Shown one piece after another: positions 47,516-56,868 of a stretch of DNA of 64,000 nt. Both the position numbers and the translations under genes were made by a program. Location: positions 157,583-221,582 of the forward strand of contig CACWZP010000001.1 in NCBI GenBank assembly GCA_902765395.1, in the 5' to 3' direction. The number at the start of each line of letters is the position of its first letter. Position 1 is the first letter of the stretch. Under the pieces are notes generated by a model. The model was not told the DNA's origin. It made no database searches and worked only from the letters and a program-made list of their open reading frames with translations. Source of the stretch: an uncultured Eubacteriales bacterium. Lineage in GTDB: Bacteria; Bacillota; Clostridia; Christensenellales; Aristaeellaceae.

Positions 47516-50113
47516 ATGATTCTGAAAAACTATCAAAAGCGCGTGCTGGACGATCTCAGCGGCTATCTCAAGGCGTTGGATAAGACAAAGAACCTGAAAG
47601 ATGCGTTCCGGCAGCACTGGGCGGAGCGCGGCGTCGCCATTGGCTTCCACGGGATGCAGCCCTACAACAACCTGTTGGCGGGCGTGCCCCACGTCTGCCT
47701 GAAGGTACCCACCGGCGGTGGCAAGACGTTGCTGGGCTGCGCCTCGCTGCGGCGCATATTCGATTCCATGGGAATCACCAAGACCAAGGCCGTGGTGTGG
47801 CTGGTGCCGTCCACCTCCATACTGGATCAGACGGCCCGGGCGCTGTCCTCCGTGGAGCACCCCTACCGGCAATGGCTGGACTATGACTTCAACAGCCGTG
47901 TGGAGATCTATAATTCCGAACAGGCCAAGAACGGCCAGAACCTGACGCCCTCCACCGTGCGGGAGCAGCTGTCCGTGTTCGTGATGAGCTATGATTCCCT
48001 GCGCATCAAGAAGAAGGAGGGGCGCAAGGCCTATCAGGAGAACGGCGCGCTGGCGCAGTTCGTGCCCCACTTCACCCAGCCGGAAGCGCTGCTGCCGGAC
48101 GTGGACGAATCCGCGCTGATTCAAGTGCTGGGGCAGATGAACCCGGTGGTGGTTGTGGACGAGAGCCACAACGCCACCAGCGAGCTGAGCGTGGAGATGC
48201 TGAAAAACCTCAACCCGTCGTTTGTGCTCGATCTGACCGCCACGCCGCGGCAGAACAGCAACATTATCTCCATCGTGGACGCGCGGGAGATGAAGCGGGA
48301 GAACATGGTCAAGCTGCCGGTGATCGTGTACAACCGGCACACCAAGCAGGATGTCCTGACCGATGCCATCCAGCTGCGAGGCAGCATAGAACGGCAGGCC
48401 AAGGCGGCGGAGGCCAACGGCGGGCGATACATCCGGCCTATCGTGCTGTTCCAGGCCCAGCCCAAGGGCAAGGAATCCAGCACAACATTTGAACAGTTGA
48501 AACAACGATTAGTCGAGATGGGAATTCCAAAGGAAGAAATCGCCATCAAAACCTCCGAGGTCAACGAGCTGAAAAACGTGGAGCTCATGTCCCGGACGTG
48601 TCCCATTCGATATATCATCACTGTCAACGCGCTGAAGGAAGGCTGGGACTGCCCGTTCGCGTACATACTGGCGACGCTGGCCAACCGCACGTCCCAGGTG
48701 GATGTGGAGCAGATTGTCGGGCGCATACTTCGCCTGCCCTACACGGAAAAGCACGGCCAGCCGCTGCTGAACATGTCCTACGTGCTGACCTGTTCCAACG
48801 ATTTCAGCGCTACCGTGCAGAACGTGATCAAGGGTCTGAACCGCGCCGGTTTCAGCGACAAGGAGTTTCGCGTCGGTTCCGAAGCAGAGCCTGAGCCAGA
48901 GAAGCCGGAGGAGACGCCGGCCCAGCAGAGCATCGATGACATTCAGACCGGACCGGAGGAGGAGTTCCTGGACTTCGATTTCGCGGCGGCCAGACAGCGT
49001 TTGGAGGAATCCGCCGGGGATATGCCTTCGCAAGCGGTTCAGGACATGACCCTGACGGCAGAGCAGACCGGTGCGGCCTTTGAAGCCGAGATGAACAACT
49101 TGGACGATCTTCCGTTGATGGGAGGCGGTGAAATGCGCAGGCATATCCAGATGCAGGCGGAGTTTGCGGAGGAGGCGCAGGCGCTGCGATTGCCCATGTT
49201 CGTGGAGCAGATTGAGGCCTCACTGTTCTCGGAGGCGATGAAGCGGCCCGTGGCGTCGCAGGCGCTGATCGACGGCTTCACGCTGGCGGACAAGGATACG
49301 CAGATCAACTTCAATATGACCCAGGGCGACGTGGCGAAAGTGGACGTGGACAGCGATGAACGCCCGCGGCGCATTGCGCTGAGTGAGCGCGAAGCCCGGC
49401 AGTTCAAGACCTATATGGAGAGCATTCCCTCCGAGAAGCGGAAGGACGCCTGCATCAACATTATCCATGGGCAGTTGAACCGGCTGGACTGCGTGGGTTC
49501 CGGGGATTTGAAGCGGTATATTCAGCGCGTCGTCGAGCAGATGAATGCGGACCAGCTCGCGGAGATGGAGGGTTCTATCCAGGCGTATGCCCGGAAGATC
49601 AGGGACAAGATCGAGGCGCTGATGGCGGATTATAAGGAGAAACGCTTTTACGATATGATCAACACCAAGGAGATTACCTGTGAGCCGAACTTCCGCTTCC
49701 CGAAAGTGATTTCCCCGGTGGAGACCATGCCGCCGATCAGCAAGTCGCTGTATACGGACGAGGCCTCCGTGAACGGGCTGGAGGAGAAGGTCATTCTCGC
49801 GGTCGCCGGCCTGGAGAACGTGAAGTGGTGGCACCGGAATATCGAGCGGCAGGGCTTCTACCTGAACGGGTTTATCAACCACTATCCTGATTTCATCGTG
49901 ATGACGAAGAAGGGGAATATCGTGGTGATCGAAACCAAGGGCGACGACCGCGATAACAGCGACAGCCGCGCTAAGCTGGCCCTGGGCAAAAAGTGGGAAG
50001 CCCTCGCCGGGGCTGACCGGTATTCGTACTTCATGGTGTTCGATGAGAACGATACCGGGTTGGACGGCGCAATGACCGTGGCGGAATTTATGGGGATTAT
50101 GAAGAGGCTGTAG
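47516..50113 (+). CDS. res: Type III restriction endonuclease (Res)
   Basis: An 865-residue protein with SF2 helicase motifs: Walker A VPTGGGKTLL (about 63), VVDESHN (about 212) and DLTATPRQNS (about 240). A helicase C region holds VEQIVGRILRLPY (about 400). The C-terminus has a nuclease core, DFIVMTKKGNIVVIETKG (about 795-812), the PD-(D/E)xK pattern with D and E-x-K. With Mod it cuts unmodified DNA after ATP-driven movement. Size and motifs are full, so it looks intact. Confidence 0.93.
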   Translation: MILKNYQKRVLDDLSGYLKALDKTKNLKDAFRQHWAERGVAIGFHGMQPYNNLLAGVPHVCLKVPTGGGKTLLGCASLRRIFDSMGITKTKAVVWLVPSTSILDQTARALSSVEHPYRQWLDYDFNSRVEIYNSEQAKNGQNLTPSTVREQLSVFVMSYDSLRIKKKEGRKAYQENGALAQFVPHFTQPEALLPDVDESALIQVLGQMNPVVVVDESHNATSELSVEMLKNLNPSFVLDLTATPRQNSNIISIVDAREMKRENMVKLPVIVYNRHTKQDVLTDAIQLRGSIERQAKAAEANGGRYIRPIVLFQAQPKGKESSTTFEQLKQRLVEMGIPKEEIAIKTSEVNELKNVELMSRTCPIRYIITVNALKEGWDCPFAYILATLANRTSQVDVEQIVGRILRLPYTEKHGQPLLNMSYVLTCSNDFSATVQNVIKGLNRAGFSDKEFRVGSEAEPEPEKPEETPAQQSIDDIQTGPEEEFLDFDFAAARQRLEESAGDMPSQAVQDMTLTAEQTGAAFEAEMNNLDDLPLMGGGEMRRHIQMQAEFAEEAQALRLPMFVEQIEASLFSEAMKRPVASQALIDGFTLADKDTQINFNMTQGDVAKVDVDSDERPRRIALSEREARQFKTYMESIPSEKRKDACINIIHGQLNRLDCVGSGDLKRYIQRVVEQMNADQLAEMEGSIQAYARKIRDKIEALMADYKEKRFYDMINTKEITCEPNFRFPKVISPVETMPPISKSLYTDEASVNGLEEKVILAVAGLENVKWWHRNIERQGFYLNGFINHYPDFIVMTKKGNIVVIETKGDDRDNSDSRAKLALGKKWEALAGADRYSYFMVFDENDTGLDGAMTVAEFMGIMKRL

Positions 50114-50157
50114 GAACAAAGCAAATCATCGGCCATAATGCATTAGGAGGGAATTGT

Positions 50158-52236
50158 ATGAAGATGCAGCTCATTCGTTATAAGGTTTTTCAGTTTAAGT
50201 CTGTAATGGATAGTGGGTGGATTAATTGTGATGATGTAACGACACTTGTCGGGGTTAATGAAGCAGGAAAGTCAAACCTATTACTTGCTTTGTGGAAGCT
50301 GAATCCAGCCCAAGACGGCGAAATCAATTTCACAGACGATATGCCGGTAACGCTTTTGACAGAATTACGGAAAAAGGAGAAAAAACCACAGTTCATCACT
50401 GCTGAATTCAGGATAGTTGATAGAGAACTAATACAGAAAATCGTGAAGTTGGCGGGATGTAATGAAGAGGATATAGAAACTGTTTGTGTTTCGCGGGATT
50501 ATGATGGAACGAAGTTTATTAGCTTCCCCAATTATCATCCTTTTGAAGGCTATCTACCTGGGGAGATTGTTGACTACTTGAATGAGAAATTAGAACAGAT
50601 TAACAACTCCACAGAAGGAAGGACTGAAGCCGGGATAAAGGAAGAGGCCATCACCAAAATTCAATCTGCACTTGCCGAAATCAATGACTGCGAGCTCATA
50701 GGTGATGAAGAATTAGCAAGTATTGAAACCGCCTTTTCACAGATTGATGCACAGGAGATGAAAACATCAACTATTCGTCCTTTGATGCTTCAAGTCGTTG
50801 AGAGGGTAAAAGAGCTTAGAAAGGCATTTGAAAAACAATCACCGGCTTCTGTTGCAGATGTGCGGAAGCTTGTTATCGCTGGAATGCCTAAATTTGTATA
50901 TTACTCTAATTATGGTAACCTTGACTCTGAAATCTATTTACCGCATGTCATAGAAAACTTGAATAGAAAAGACCTGTCTTCAGTAACAGCAGCAAAAGTT
51001 CGAACACTGAAGGTGCTATTTGAATACGTCAATTTGGATCCGAGAGAGATAATGGAAATGGGAGGGCCGAGACAGGTAGGCCTAAACGATGCTCAAATTG
51101 AAGAGTATAATGAAAAAACCAAACAAAGAGAAATACTGCTACAATCAGCAGCTACAAAACTCACTAGGGATTTCAGAAACTGGTGGAAGCAAGGAGAGTA
51201 TATTTTCGATTTTAAGGCCGATGGTCCGTTCTTTAGAATTTGGGTTTCTGATAGTAAGCGGCCGGAACGTATTCCTTTGGAGAACAGAAGTACTGGTTTA
51301 CAATGGTTCCTTAGTTTTTACTTGGTATTTCTTGTGGAGAGCAAGGATAGCCATGAGAATTCAATTCTGCTCTTGGATGAGGCAGGCTTATCCCTTCATC
51401 CACTTGCACAGAAAGACCTTATATCATTCTTTGACAATCTGGCATTAAGCAATCAGATAATACATACTACACATTCGCCTTTCTTGGTTTCTCCAGCGAA
51501 TATTGAAAGGGCACGTGTAGTGTATGTGGATAAAGAAGGATATACTGCAGTGTCTGAGGACTTGAGAGCAGCCGAAGACAGACAGCGTTCGAAGTCTGTT
51601 TATGCAATACATGCAGCGCTTGGTTTGTCTGTATCTGATGTTATCCTGCAAGGATGTAGACCAGTTATTGTAGAAGGACCGTCAGATCAGTACTATCTCA
51701 ACGCGATAAAGCAATATCTGATTTCAAATAAACTGATTGCGCCTAAGCTTGAGGTCGTATTCTTACCTTCTGGAGGCGTTAGGGGTATTTCGCAACTTGC
51801 ATCGTTGATCTCTTCAAAAGAGAGTCTGCCATATGTAATTATTGATTCGGATCGAAATGGGAAAGCGTATCGGGATAAACTGATTAAAGAGTTATATACC
51901 GGGTCGGAATCTGAGAAAATTATTGAGATTGGCGATTATACGAGTATTTCGGATGCAGAAGTGGAGGACACCATTCCATTTGCTTTGTTAGATAGGTATT
52001 TGGGTCATGTTCTGCACTCAAGCGACCAAGAATTTAGTGATTGCTATGATGACAAAAAGCCAATAATACCTCAGATAGAGCTATTTGCTAATAATAATGA
52101 AATAACGCTACCTGATGGGTATAAGGTGGAAATGGCAAAAGCCGCCAAAGTGTTGTTGCAAGGGAAACGGGCACCTGAACTTCCCAAAGAATATGTAGAT
52201 AGATGGGTTAATATGTTTTCAAAGATATGCGGATAA
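50158..52236 (+). CDS. OLD-family ATP-dependent nuclease (AAA plus TOPRIM)
   Basis: A 692-residue protein. An ABC-type ATPase comes first: Walker A GVNEAGKSN (about 31), a signature-like NRSTGLQWFL (about 378) and Walker B SILLLDEAGLSLHP (about 400). A C-terminal TOPRIM nuclease domain follows: VIVEGPSDQYYL (about 503) and YVIIDSDRNG (about 560). That is the OLD/GajA plan. No GajB-like helicase follows; the next gene is RhuM. The gene is AT-rich compared with Res, which hints at separate origin. A phage-defence role is likely but unproved. Confidence 0.88.
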   Translation: MKMQLIRYKVFQFKSVMDSGWINCDDVTTLVGVNEAGKSNLLLALWKLNPAQDGEINFTDDMPVTLLTELRKKEKKPQFITAEFRIVDRELIQKIVKLAGCNEEDIETVCVSRDYDGTKFISFPNYHPFEGYLPGEIVDYLNEKLEQINNSTEGRTEAGIKEEAITKIQSALAEINDCELIGDEELASIETAFSQIDAQEMKTSTIRPLMLQVVERVKELRKAFEKQSPASVADVRKLVIAGMPKFVYYSNYGNLDSEIYLPHVIENLNRKDLSSVTAAKVRTLKVLFEYVNLDPREIMEMGGPRQVGLNDAQIEEYNEKTKQREILLQSAATKLTRDFRNWWKQGEYIFDFKADGPFFRIWVSDSKRPERIPLENRSTGLQWFLSFYLVFLVESKDSHENSILLLDEAGLSLHPLAQKDLISFFDNLALSNQIIHTTHSPFLVSPANIERARVVYVDKEGYTAVSEDLRAAEDRQRSKSVYAIHAALGLSVSDVILQGCRPVIVEGPSDQYYLNAIKQYLISNKLIAPKLEVVFLPSGGVRGISQLASLISSKESLPYVIIDSDRNGKAYRDKLIKELYTGSESEKIIEIGDYTSISDAEVEDTIPFALLDRYLGHVLHSSDQEFSDCYDDKKPIIPQIELFANNNEITLPDGYKVEMAKAAKVLLQGKRAPELPKEYVDRWVNMFSKICG

Positions 52237-52305
52237 TCCCGAGCAACCAGATGTTTATTAGGTGGACGATAGAATGGTTGTGAAATGACTCGGAGAGATA
52301 GAAAT

Positions 52306-53361
52306 ATGGCTAAAAGGAAAACAGATATCAGCATACGATCTTCCGCTGCGGAATACCTGACGTTCGTGGCCGCCATGGGCGACAGCGAAGAGAGCGTGGA
52401 GATGCGCTATGAGGATGAAAACATCTGGATGACCCAGAAAATGATGGCAGTGCTGTATGATGTGGATGTACGAACCATCAATTATCACATCAAAAAAATA
52501 TTCAAGGATAGCGAGTTGCAGCCGGATTCAGTTATCCGAAAATTTCGGATAACTGCTGATGATGGTAAAAACTATCTGACGAATCATTACAGCTTGAAGA
52601 TGGTGATTGCCGTCGGCTTCAAGGTCAATTCCGAGCGCGCAGTGCAGTTCAGGAAGTGGGTCAACGAGATTGCCACGACCTTTACCATCAAGGGCTGGGT
52701 TATGGATGAGGAGAGGTTGAAGAACGGCGGCAGCATTCTGACGAAAAAGTACTTCGAAGAGCAGCTTGAGAGAATCCGAGAGATTCGCGCGAGTGAGAGG
52801 ATGTTCTATCAGAAGATTACTGATCTCTATGCGACGGCCATCGACTATGACCGCACCGCCCAGTCCACCAAGAGGTTCTTTGCCACGGTGCAGAATAAGA
52901 TGCACTTTGCCGTGCACGGCCACACCGCCGCGGAGGTCATCGTGGAGCGCGCCGACGCGGGGAAGCCCCACATGGGTCTGACAACCTGGGCGGATGCGCC
53001 GGAGGGGAAGATCAGGCCGTCCGACGTGGTAATCGCCAAGAACTACCTTTCGGAGTTTGAAATGGGCCAGCTCAACCGGATGGTGTCCGCTTACCTGGAT
53101 ATCGCCGAGACCATGGCCCAGCGGCACATCCCCATGACGATGCAAGACTGGGAAACGCGTCTGAACGGGTTTATCCAGATGCTGGAATATGGGTTGTTGC
53201 AGGACGCCGGGAAGGTCACCGCGGAGATTGCCAAGCTGCATGCGCTGGCAGAGTTTGAGAAATACCGTGTCGTCCAGGATCATTTGTATATGTCGGACTA
53301 TGACCGATTCATATTGGAACTGGAGGGGGAGAAAGACGATTCTGAAGAGGAAGCGAAATGA
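52306..53361 (+). CDS. RhuM-family protein
   Basis: A 351-residue protein matching RhuM: VEMRYEDENIWMTQKMMAVL near the start with the DVDVRTINYHIKKIF helix-turn-helix-like part; FRKWVNEIATTFTIKGWVMD (about 112); TDLYATAIDYD (about 178); and AEVIVERADAGKPHMGL (about 210). RhuM was first named in Salmonella SPI-3 and is common in defence islands, often near restriction genes, but its activity is not known. The start follows a GGAGAG site. Confidence 0.9.
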   Translation: MAKRKTDISIRSSAAEYLTFVAAMGDSEESVEMRYEDENIWMTQKMMAVLYDVDVRTINYHIKKIFKDSELQPDSVIRKFRITADDGKNYLTNHYSLKMVIAVGFKVNSERAVQFRKWVNEIATTFTIKGWVMDEERLKNGGSILTKKYFEEQLERIREIRASERMFYQKITDLYATAIDYDRTAQSTKRFFATVQNKMHFAVHGHTAAEVIVERADAGKPHMGLTTWADAPEGKIRPSDVVIAKNYLSEFEMGQLNRMVSAYLDIAETMAQRHIPMTMQDWETRLNGFIQMLEYGLLQDAGKVTAEIAKLHALAEFEKYRVVQDHLYMSDYDRFILELEGEKDDSEEEAK

Positions 53362-53447
53362 TACATGTCATTTCGTGCACAATCCAATAGATCAAACACG
53401 TAGCTTCGTGATCCATCTTGAGATTCCTGTAGGCAGGTGGAACATAG

Positions 53448-53521
53448 CAAAGCAGCCGCCATGAAAGCGACTGCTTTGTAAGAGTATTTGTTTGTTCGGT
53501 GATCCGTCATGCCGGATCACC
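53448..53521. terminator. Two hairpins between convergent genes
   Basis: A perfect 8-bp stem CAAAGCAG (53448-53455) / CTGCTTTG (53471-53478) is followed by a T-rich stretch on the plus strand. A 9-bp stem GGTGATCCG (53498-53506) / CGGATCACC (53513-53521) overlaps the ATPase stop codon. They probably end both converging transcripts. Confidence 0.55.
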
Positions 53522-54716
53522 ACTTGTCCATCAGCAGGAAATCCGCGATATGGATGAAAGCGATGCCTTCATCGTTGCCGATGGCCAGCTTGTCCATGGC
53601 AACCACATACTTGTGGTAATGGTCCCGGATTTCCTTCAGGTTCTCCGTTTCGCGGTCGGAATCCTCAGGAATCGTCCGGCACACCTGGACGTAGACTTTT
53701 TCATCCCGAAGGATGCCGATGAAGTCGATCTCCTTTGAGCCGATCTTCCCGATATAGACTTCATAGCCTCTGCGCTTCATCTCCAGAAACACGATGTTTT
53801 CCAGCATCGCGGCGATCATCTTGTTGTCGAAGCCAAGTTGGCCATATTTCAGGGATATATCAGACAGATAGTATTTCTCCTGGGTCTTCAAAACCGCCTT
53901 GCCCTGAAGATCATATCGCTGGCAGGGATAGATGATAAACGCCTCCTGGAGCCATTTCAAATAGTTATAAATGGTCTCCACGGAGAGGGAGCGCTTCTCA
54001 CCCTTCAGCAGTTTGACAATGCTGTTGGCTGAAAAGGTCTTCCCGACGTTTTCGATGATGAACCGCACGACGCGGTCAAACAGTGCCTTGTTCCTGATCC
54101 TGTGTCGCCTGGAAGTATCCCGAGTGACAACGGCAGTATAGATATCGTCCACGATCTGATAGGCGGAGCGCGTGTCAAAGCGACTGATGCCAATGACCGG
54201 AAAGCCACCGTATTGCAGGTAATTCTCAAACGCAGAATAGCGATCTTCGGCGTCCTTGAACGCCATGAATTCGCGCAGAGACAGCGTATAGACCGGGATG
54301 GACACATAGCGGCCCGACAGGTAGGTGGAGATTTCGCTCGACATCAGCTTGGAATTGGAGCCGGTGACGTAGATGTCCACGTCGGCGCTTTCCATCAGGG
54401 TATTGACCACCTTTTCCCAGCCATCGATCTCCTGAAGCTCATCCAGAAAGAGATAACAGCGCCCCTTTCCGTCTATAGCGGACAGGAGATCGGCATACAT
54501 ATCCTTTGACAGAAAGTCCTCGCCATATTCGACGGAAGCGTAGTTTCTGCCAATGATGTTCTCTGCCTTGATGCCTCGGTTCAGGAATTCTTCCTTCATC
54601 ATTTCCAGTATGGTGGACTTCCCACAACGACGAACGCCGGAAAGGATTTTCACCAGCGGCGCGTCTGCAAAGGGCAGTATCGCGTCCACATAATCGGGCC
54701 GATGGATCATTTTCAT
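53517..54716 (-). CDS. AAA/DUF4143-type ATPase
   Basis: A 399-residue protein of the AAA_14/DUF4143 type. Walker A SGVRRCGKSTIL is near residue 23, Walker B CYLFLDELQEIDGW near 85, and an arginine-finger region VTGSNSKLMSSE near 110. A winged helix (VKLLKGEKRSLSVETIYNYL) and a C-terminal nuclease-like DUF4143 domain (IGSKEIDFIGILRDEKVYVQV, split: KEIDFIGILRDEKVYVQV) follow. The start follows AAGGAG at two bases. The biological role of the family is unclear. Confidence 0.85.
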   Translation of the reverse strand: MKMIHRPDYVDAILPFADAPLVKILSGVRRCGKSTILEMMKEEFLNRGIKAENIIGRNYASVEYGEDFLSKDMYADLLSAIDGKGRCYLFLDELQEIDGWEKVVNTLMESADVDIYVTGSNSKLMSSEISTYLSGRYVSIPVYTLSLREFMAFKDAEDRYSAFENYLQYGGFPVIGISRFDTRSAYQIVDDIYTAVVTRDTSRRHRIRNKALFDRVVRFIIENVGKTFSANSIVKLLKGEKRSLSVETIYNYLKWLQEAFIIYPCQRYDLQGKAVLKTQEKYYLSDISLKYGQLGFDNKMIAAMLENIVFLEMKRRGYEVYIGKIGSKEIDFIGILRDEKVYVQVCRTIPEDSDRETENLKEIRDHYHKYVVAMDKLAIGNDEGIAFIHIADFLLMDKW

Positions 54717-54737
54717 CGCTCCTTCGCACGTTTTCAT

Positions 54738-55151
54738 CTATAGTATATCAAAAAAGAATTCAAATATCAATGGTTTTTACTTCTATAGGAATAAAAATGT
54801 TTTTGCGGCCTATATTTTCTATGCAATAAGAAGTAGTTTTACATATGGATGTGGTTTTCAGAGACCACGGTCATCGTATCAATGATCAACTGCGGCATCG
54901 AGATTCAAAGTGTGGAAGTGCGCTGCCGAGCGTGAAGGTGGGCGAGACGCAGTTTGTCAGCTGGCAGGATTGGGGAGATTTCCTGAATTGCTCCAATTCA
55001 ATCTATAAAACAAGAGAAACGTGCTCCGACGCATGAGAAGACGCGCTCATCGATTTCTCGTCTTCAGAATAATTGCCCAAAGGTCAATTCTATGCTATAA
55101 TGCCAGTAGATTCATAATATCCGCGATGCGACAAAAACTGGAGATGAGCCA
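54738..55151. other. Intergenic stretch with a promoter, no supported gene
   Basis: The first 100 bp are very AT-rich. A 63-codon frame at 54,845-55,036 has no ribosome site and no recognisable domain. The right part carries a promoter: TTGCCC (55073-55078), a 17-bp gap and TATAAT (55096-55101) with a TG extension, facing the DUF3990 gene. Confidence 0.6.
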
Positions 55152-55631
55152 ATGATCCTCTATCACGGCAGCAACATGGTGGTCGATCATCCTGACCTGA
55201 ACCATTCAAAGTCAAACCTTGACTTTGGAGCGGGTTTCTATACGACGTCGGACCTCGATCAGGCGAAGCGGTGGGCAATCACCACCACCCGAAGGCGAGG
55301 AACTGGCGAACCAACCGTTTCAGTGTTCCAGGTCTCTTCCGCCGCATGGCGTTCCATGGCGGTGCAGCGGTTTACCTCGGCGAATAAAGCATGGCTGGAT
55401 TATATCACGGTCAATCGTAAACGGTTGCCAGATGATTCGACTTGGGATCTCGTCATCGGCCCAGTTGCCAATGACGACACCCAGCAGACGATCGGTATCT
55501 ATCTCAGCGGGCTAATCACAGATCGGATGTGCATTCAGCTGCTCAAGCCGCACAAGCTAAAGAACCAGTACACCTTCAAGACAGAACGTGCCATTGCCAC
55601 GCTTTCATTCAAGAATGTGATCAAGGGCTAG
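55152..55631 (+). CDS. DUF3990 protein, possible ADP-ribosyltransferase-fold toxin
   Basis: A 159-residue protein opening with ILYHGSNMVVDHPDL and then LDFGAGFYTTSDLDQAKRWA (residues 27-46), the DUF3990 pattern. The HGS and GxGFYTT blocks resemble the NAD-binding core of ADP-ribosyltransferases. The start is five bases after GGAG. Two small genes follow closely, and this three-gene set is often seen in Bacillota; a toxin-antitoxin role is inferred. Confidence 0.78.
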   Translation: MILYHGSNMVVDHPDLNHSKSNLDFGAGFYTTSDLDQAKRWAITTTRRRGTGEPTVSVFQVSSAAWRSMAVQRFTSANKAWLDYITVNRKRLPDDSTWDLVIGPVANDDTQQTIGIYLSGLITDRMCIQLLKPHKLKNQYTFKTERAIATLSFKNVIKG

Positions 55632-55688
55632 TAGAACTCAGAGTTGCCCATCTCCAGACAAGGGCATCGCAGAAATGGAGGCAATGCC

Positions 55689-55934
55689 ATGAATAAGCTC
55701 ATGCCAGATGTGATAAAGTATTATGATAGAGAAGTGACGGCCCTGATGGCCGAGAAATATGGCTTCGCTCCCATGGAGGCATTGAGAACGTTTCTGTCCT
55801 CCCAGACTCACGCCATGCTGGAGGACAGAGACTTTGGCATGACGGACTTCGGCCCCTTCGGAGTATTTGATATCTGGGAAGCCGAGAGGGTCACGGGCAA
55901 CCCGCGAAATTCCGTATATATCCGTGCGGAATGA
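55689..55934 (+). CDS. Small hypothetical protein of the DUF3990 cluster
   Basis: An 81-residue protein (MNKLMPDVIKYYDREVTALM...) with a helical first half and a Gly/Phe-rich end (FGPFGVFDIWEAERVTGNPR). The ATG follows GGAGG at seven bases; the longer frame is rejected. It probably works with the DUF3990 protein. The family is not known to me. Confidence 0.6.
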   Translation: MNKLMPDVIKYYDREVTALMAEKYGFAPMEALRTFLSSQTHAMLEDRDFGMTDFGPFGVFDIWEAERVTGNPRNSVYIRAE

Positions 55935-55980
55935 AGCCCTGCCTTTCAAATCAAGGATGCTGGGGGAAGGAGCGCATTGA

Positions 55981-56196
55981 ATGGAACAGCAGATCAGCCG
56001 TGAAATGGATTTCTTTATGTATCTGATAGAGGCATACGCGGCGCACAAGGATCGTCCGACCGGCGATGTCCTTAAAGAATGGGACAGGCTTGGACTGACG
56101 GACCTGATCTATGCCATGTATGAAAAATACCACGTCGAGGCCATTGAAAACGCCTTTGAGGATATCGACCAAATGGTGAAGGAGAAAAAACTTTAA
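55981..56196 (+). CDS. DUF3791-family small protein
   Basis: A 71-residue acidic, helical protein with the DUF3791 pattern DFFMYLIEAYAAHKDRP followed by LGLTDLIYAMYEKYH. It starts 46 bp after the previous gene with a GGAGCG site. DUF3791 genes commonly neighbour DUF3990 genes, so it could be the antitoxin. It is the last gene before the element end. Confidence 0.78.
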   Translation: MEQQISREMDFFMYLIEAYAAHKDRPTGDVLKEWDRLGLTDLIYAMYEKYHVEAIENAFEDIDQMVKEKKL

Positions 56197-56279
56197 CGCA
56201 AGACAGATGACACCCATTGACACTCCACAGGGCTCCTGGAATCAGGCTTTTTGGTCGTTATTGCTCGCTAAAGTCCTCC

Positions 56280-56378
56280 TTGGTAAGGATGAGGTCGCCG
56301 GTTCGAATCCGGCCATCAGCTCCATTAAACCAGTCAGAAATGACTGGTTTTCTTATGCTTTTGGGCGATTTTTGCAGG
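56280..56378 (+). repeat. attR-type repeat: tRNA-Thr 3' fragment plus terminator (copy 2)
   Basis: A perfect 99-bp copy of 34,550-34,648, spaced 21,730 bp from it. It again begins at the anticodon loop and includes the T-arm, the CCA end and the GAAA-loop terminator (56,327-56,351). The bases upstream (GCTAAAGTCCTCC) do not complete a tRNA. It marks the right end of the mobilizable element and the join to probable chromosome. Confidence 0.93.
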
Positions 56379-56868
56379 TTTGATGGTGGCACCATGCAAA
56401 TCAGAGACCTCATCTGTTCGTTGGACTGGTTTTGTCAGGCGAAATGTCAGTTTTTGTTGCTTTCAAACGCCCGAAAACCATTGTGCTATCGGCATTTTCA
56501 GCCATTTGTGCTTGTCAGTTCAGATGTCAGTTCAAGACCATAAACCTGTGCGATGGGGGAGGCGGTGTTTGCAGTTTCTTCCCGACCCTTCACATAATGC
56601 TTGCCCGGCGCCTTTGGAAACATGCGGGTTCATTCAGCATAGAAAAGAGGGGATAAAGCCGGCCGACGCGGCTCAAGGCAATGGTTTCAAAAGGAGGGTT
56701 AATAAATAAACACTATGAAATTTTATACAAGAATAAATTAATGTGAAGTAAAACCGCTGTTCATAACGAGAAAAATACAGTATAATATAATTGAGAATTT
56801 ATATATACTTTTCTGGATGACAGGCCGGGATTGGAATAAGGACGAACTCGAAAAGGGTGTGAAAATAT
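56379..56868 (+). promoter_or_regulatory. Upstream region and promoter of the surface protein gene
   Basis: No gene is supported in these 490 bp. The last 170 bp are AT-rich. A perfect TATAAT lies at 56782-56787 with a fair TTCATA 16 bp before it, giving a leader of about 75 bases. An AAAAGGGTG ribosome site precedes the ATG at 56869. Confidence 0.55.

Noticed and set aside
46916-48505. A 529-codon minus-strand frame across mod and res
   Set aside because: It crosses two clearly coding genes on the opposite strand and has no recognisable domain.
50158-53361. A Gabija system
   Set aside because: The ATPase-TOPRIM protein fits GajA in plan, but no UvrD-like GajB helicase follows; RhuM is next.
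54845-55036. A 63-codon plus-strand frame
   Set aside because: No ribosome site, no family resemblance, and the neighbouring DNA is AT-rich intergenic sequence.
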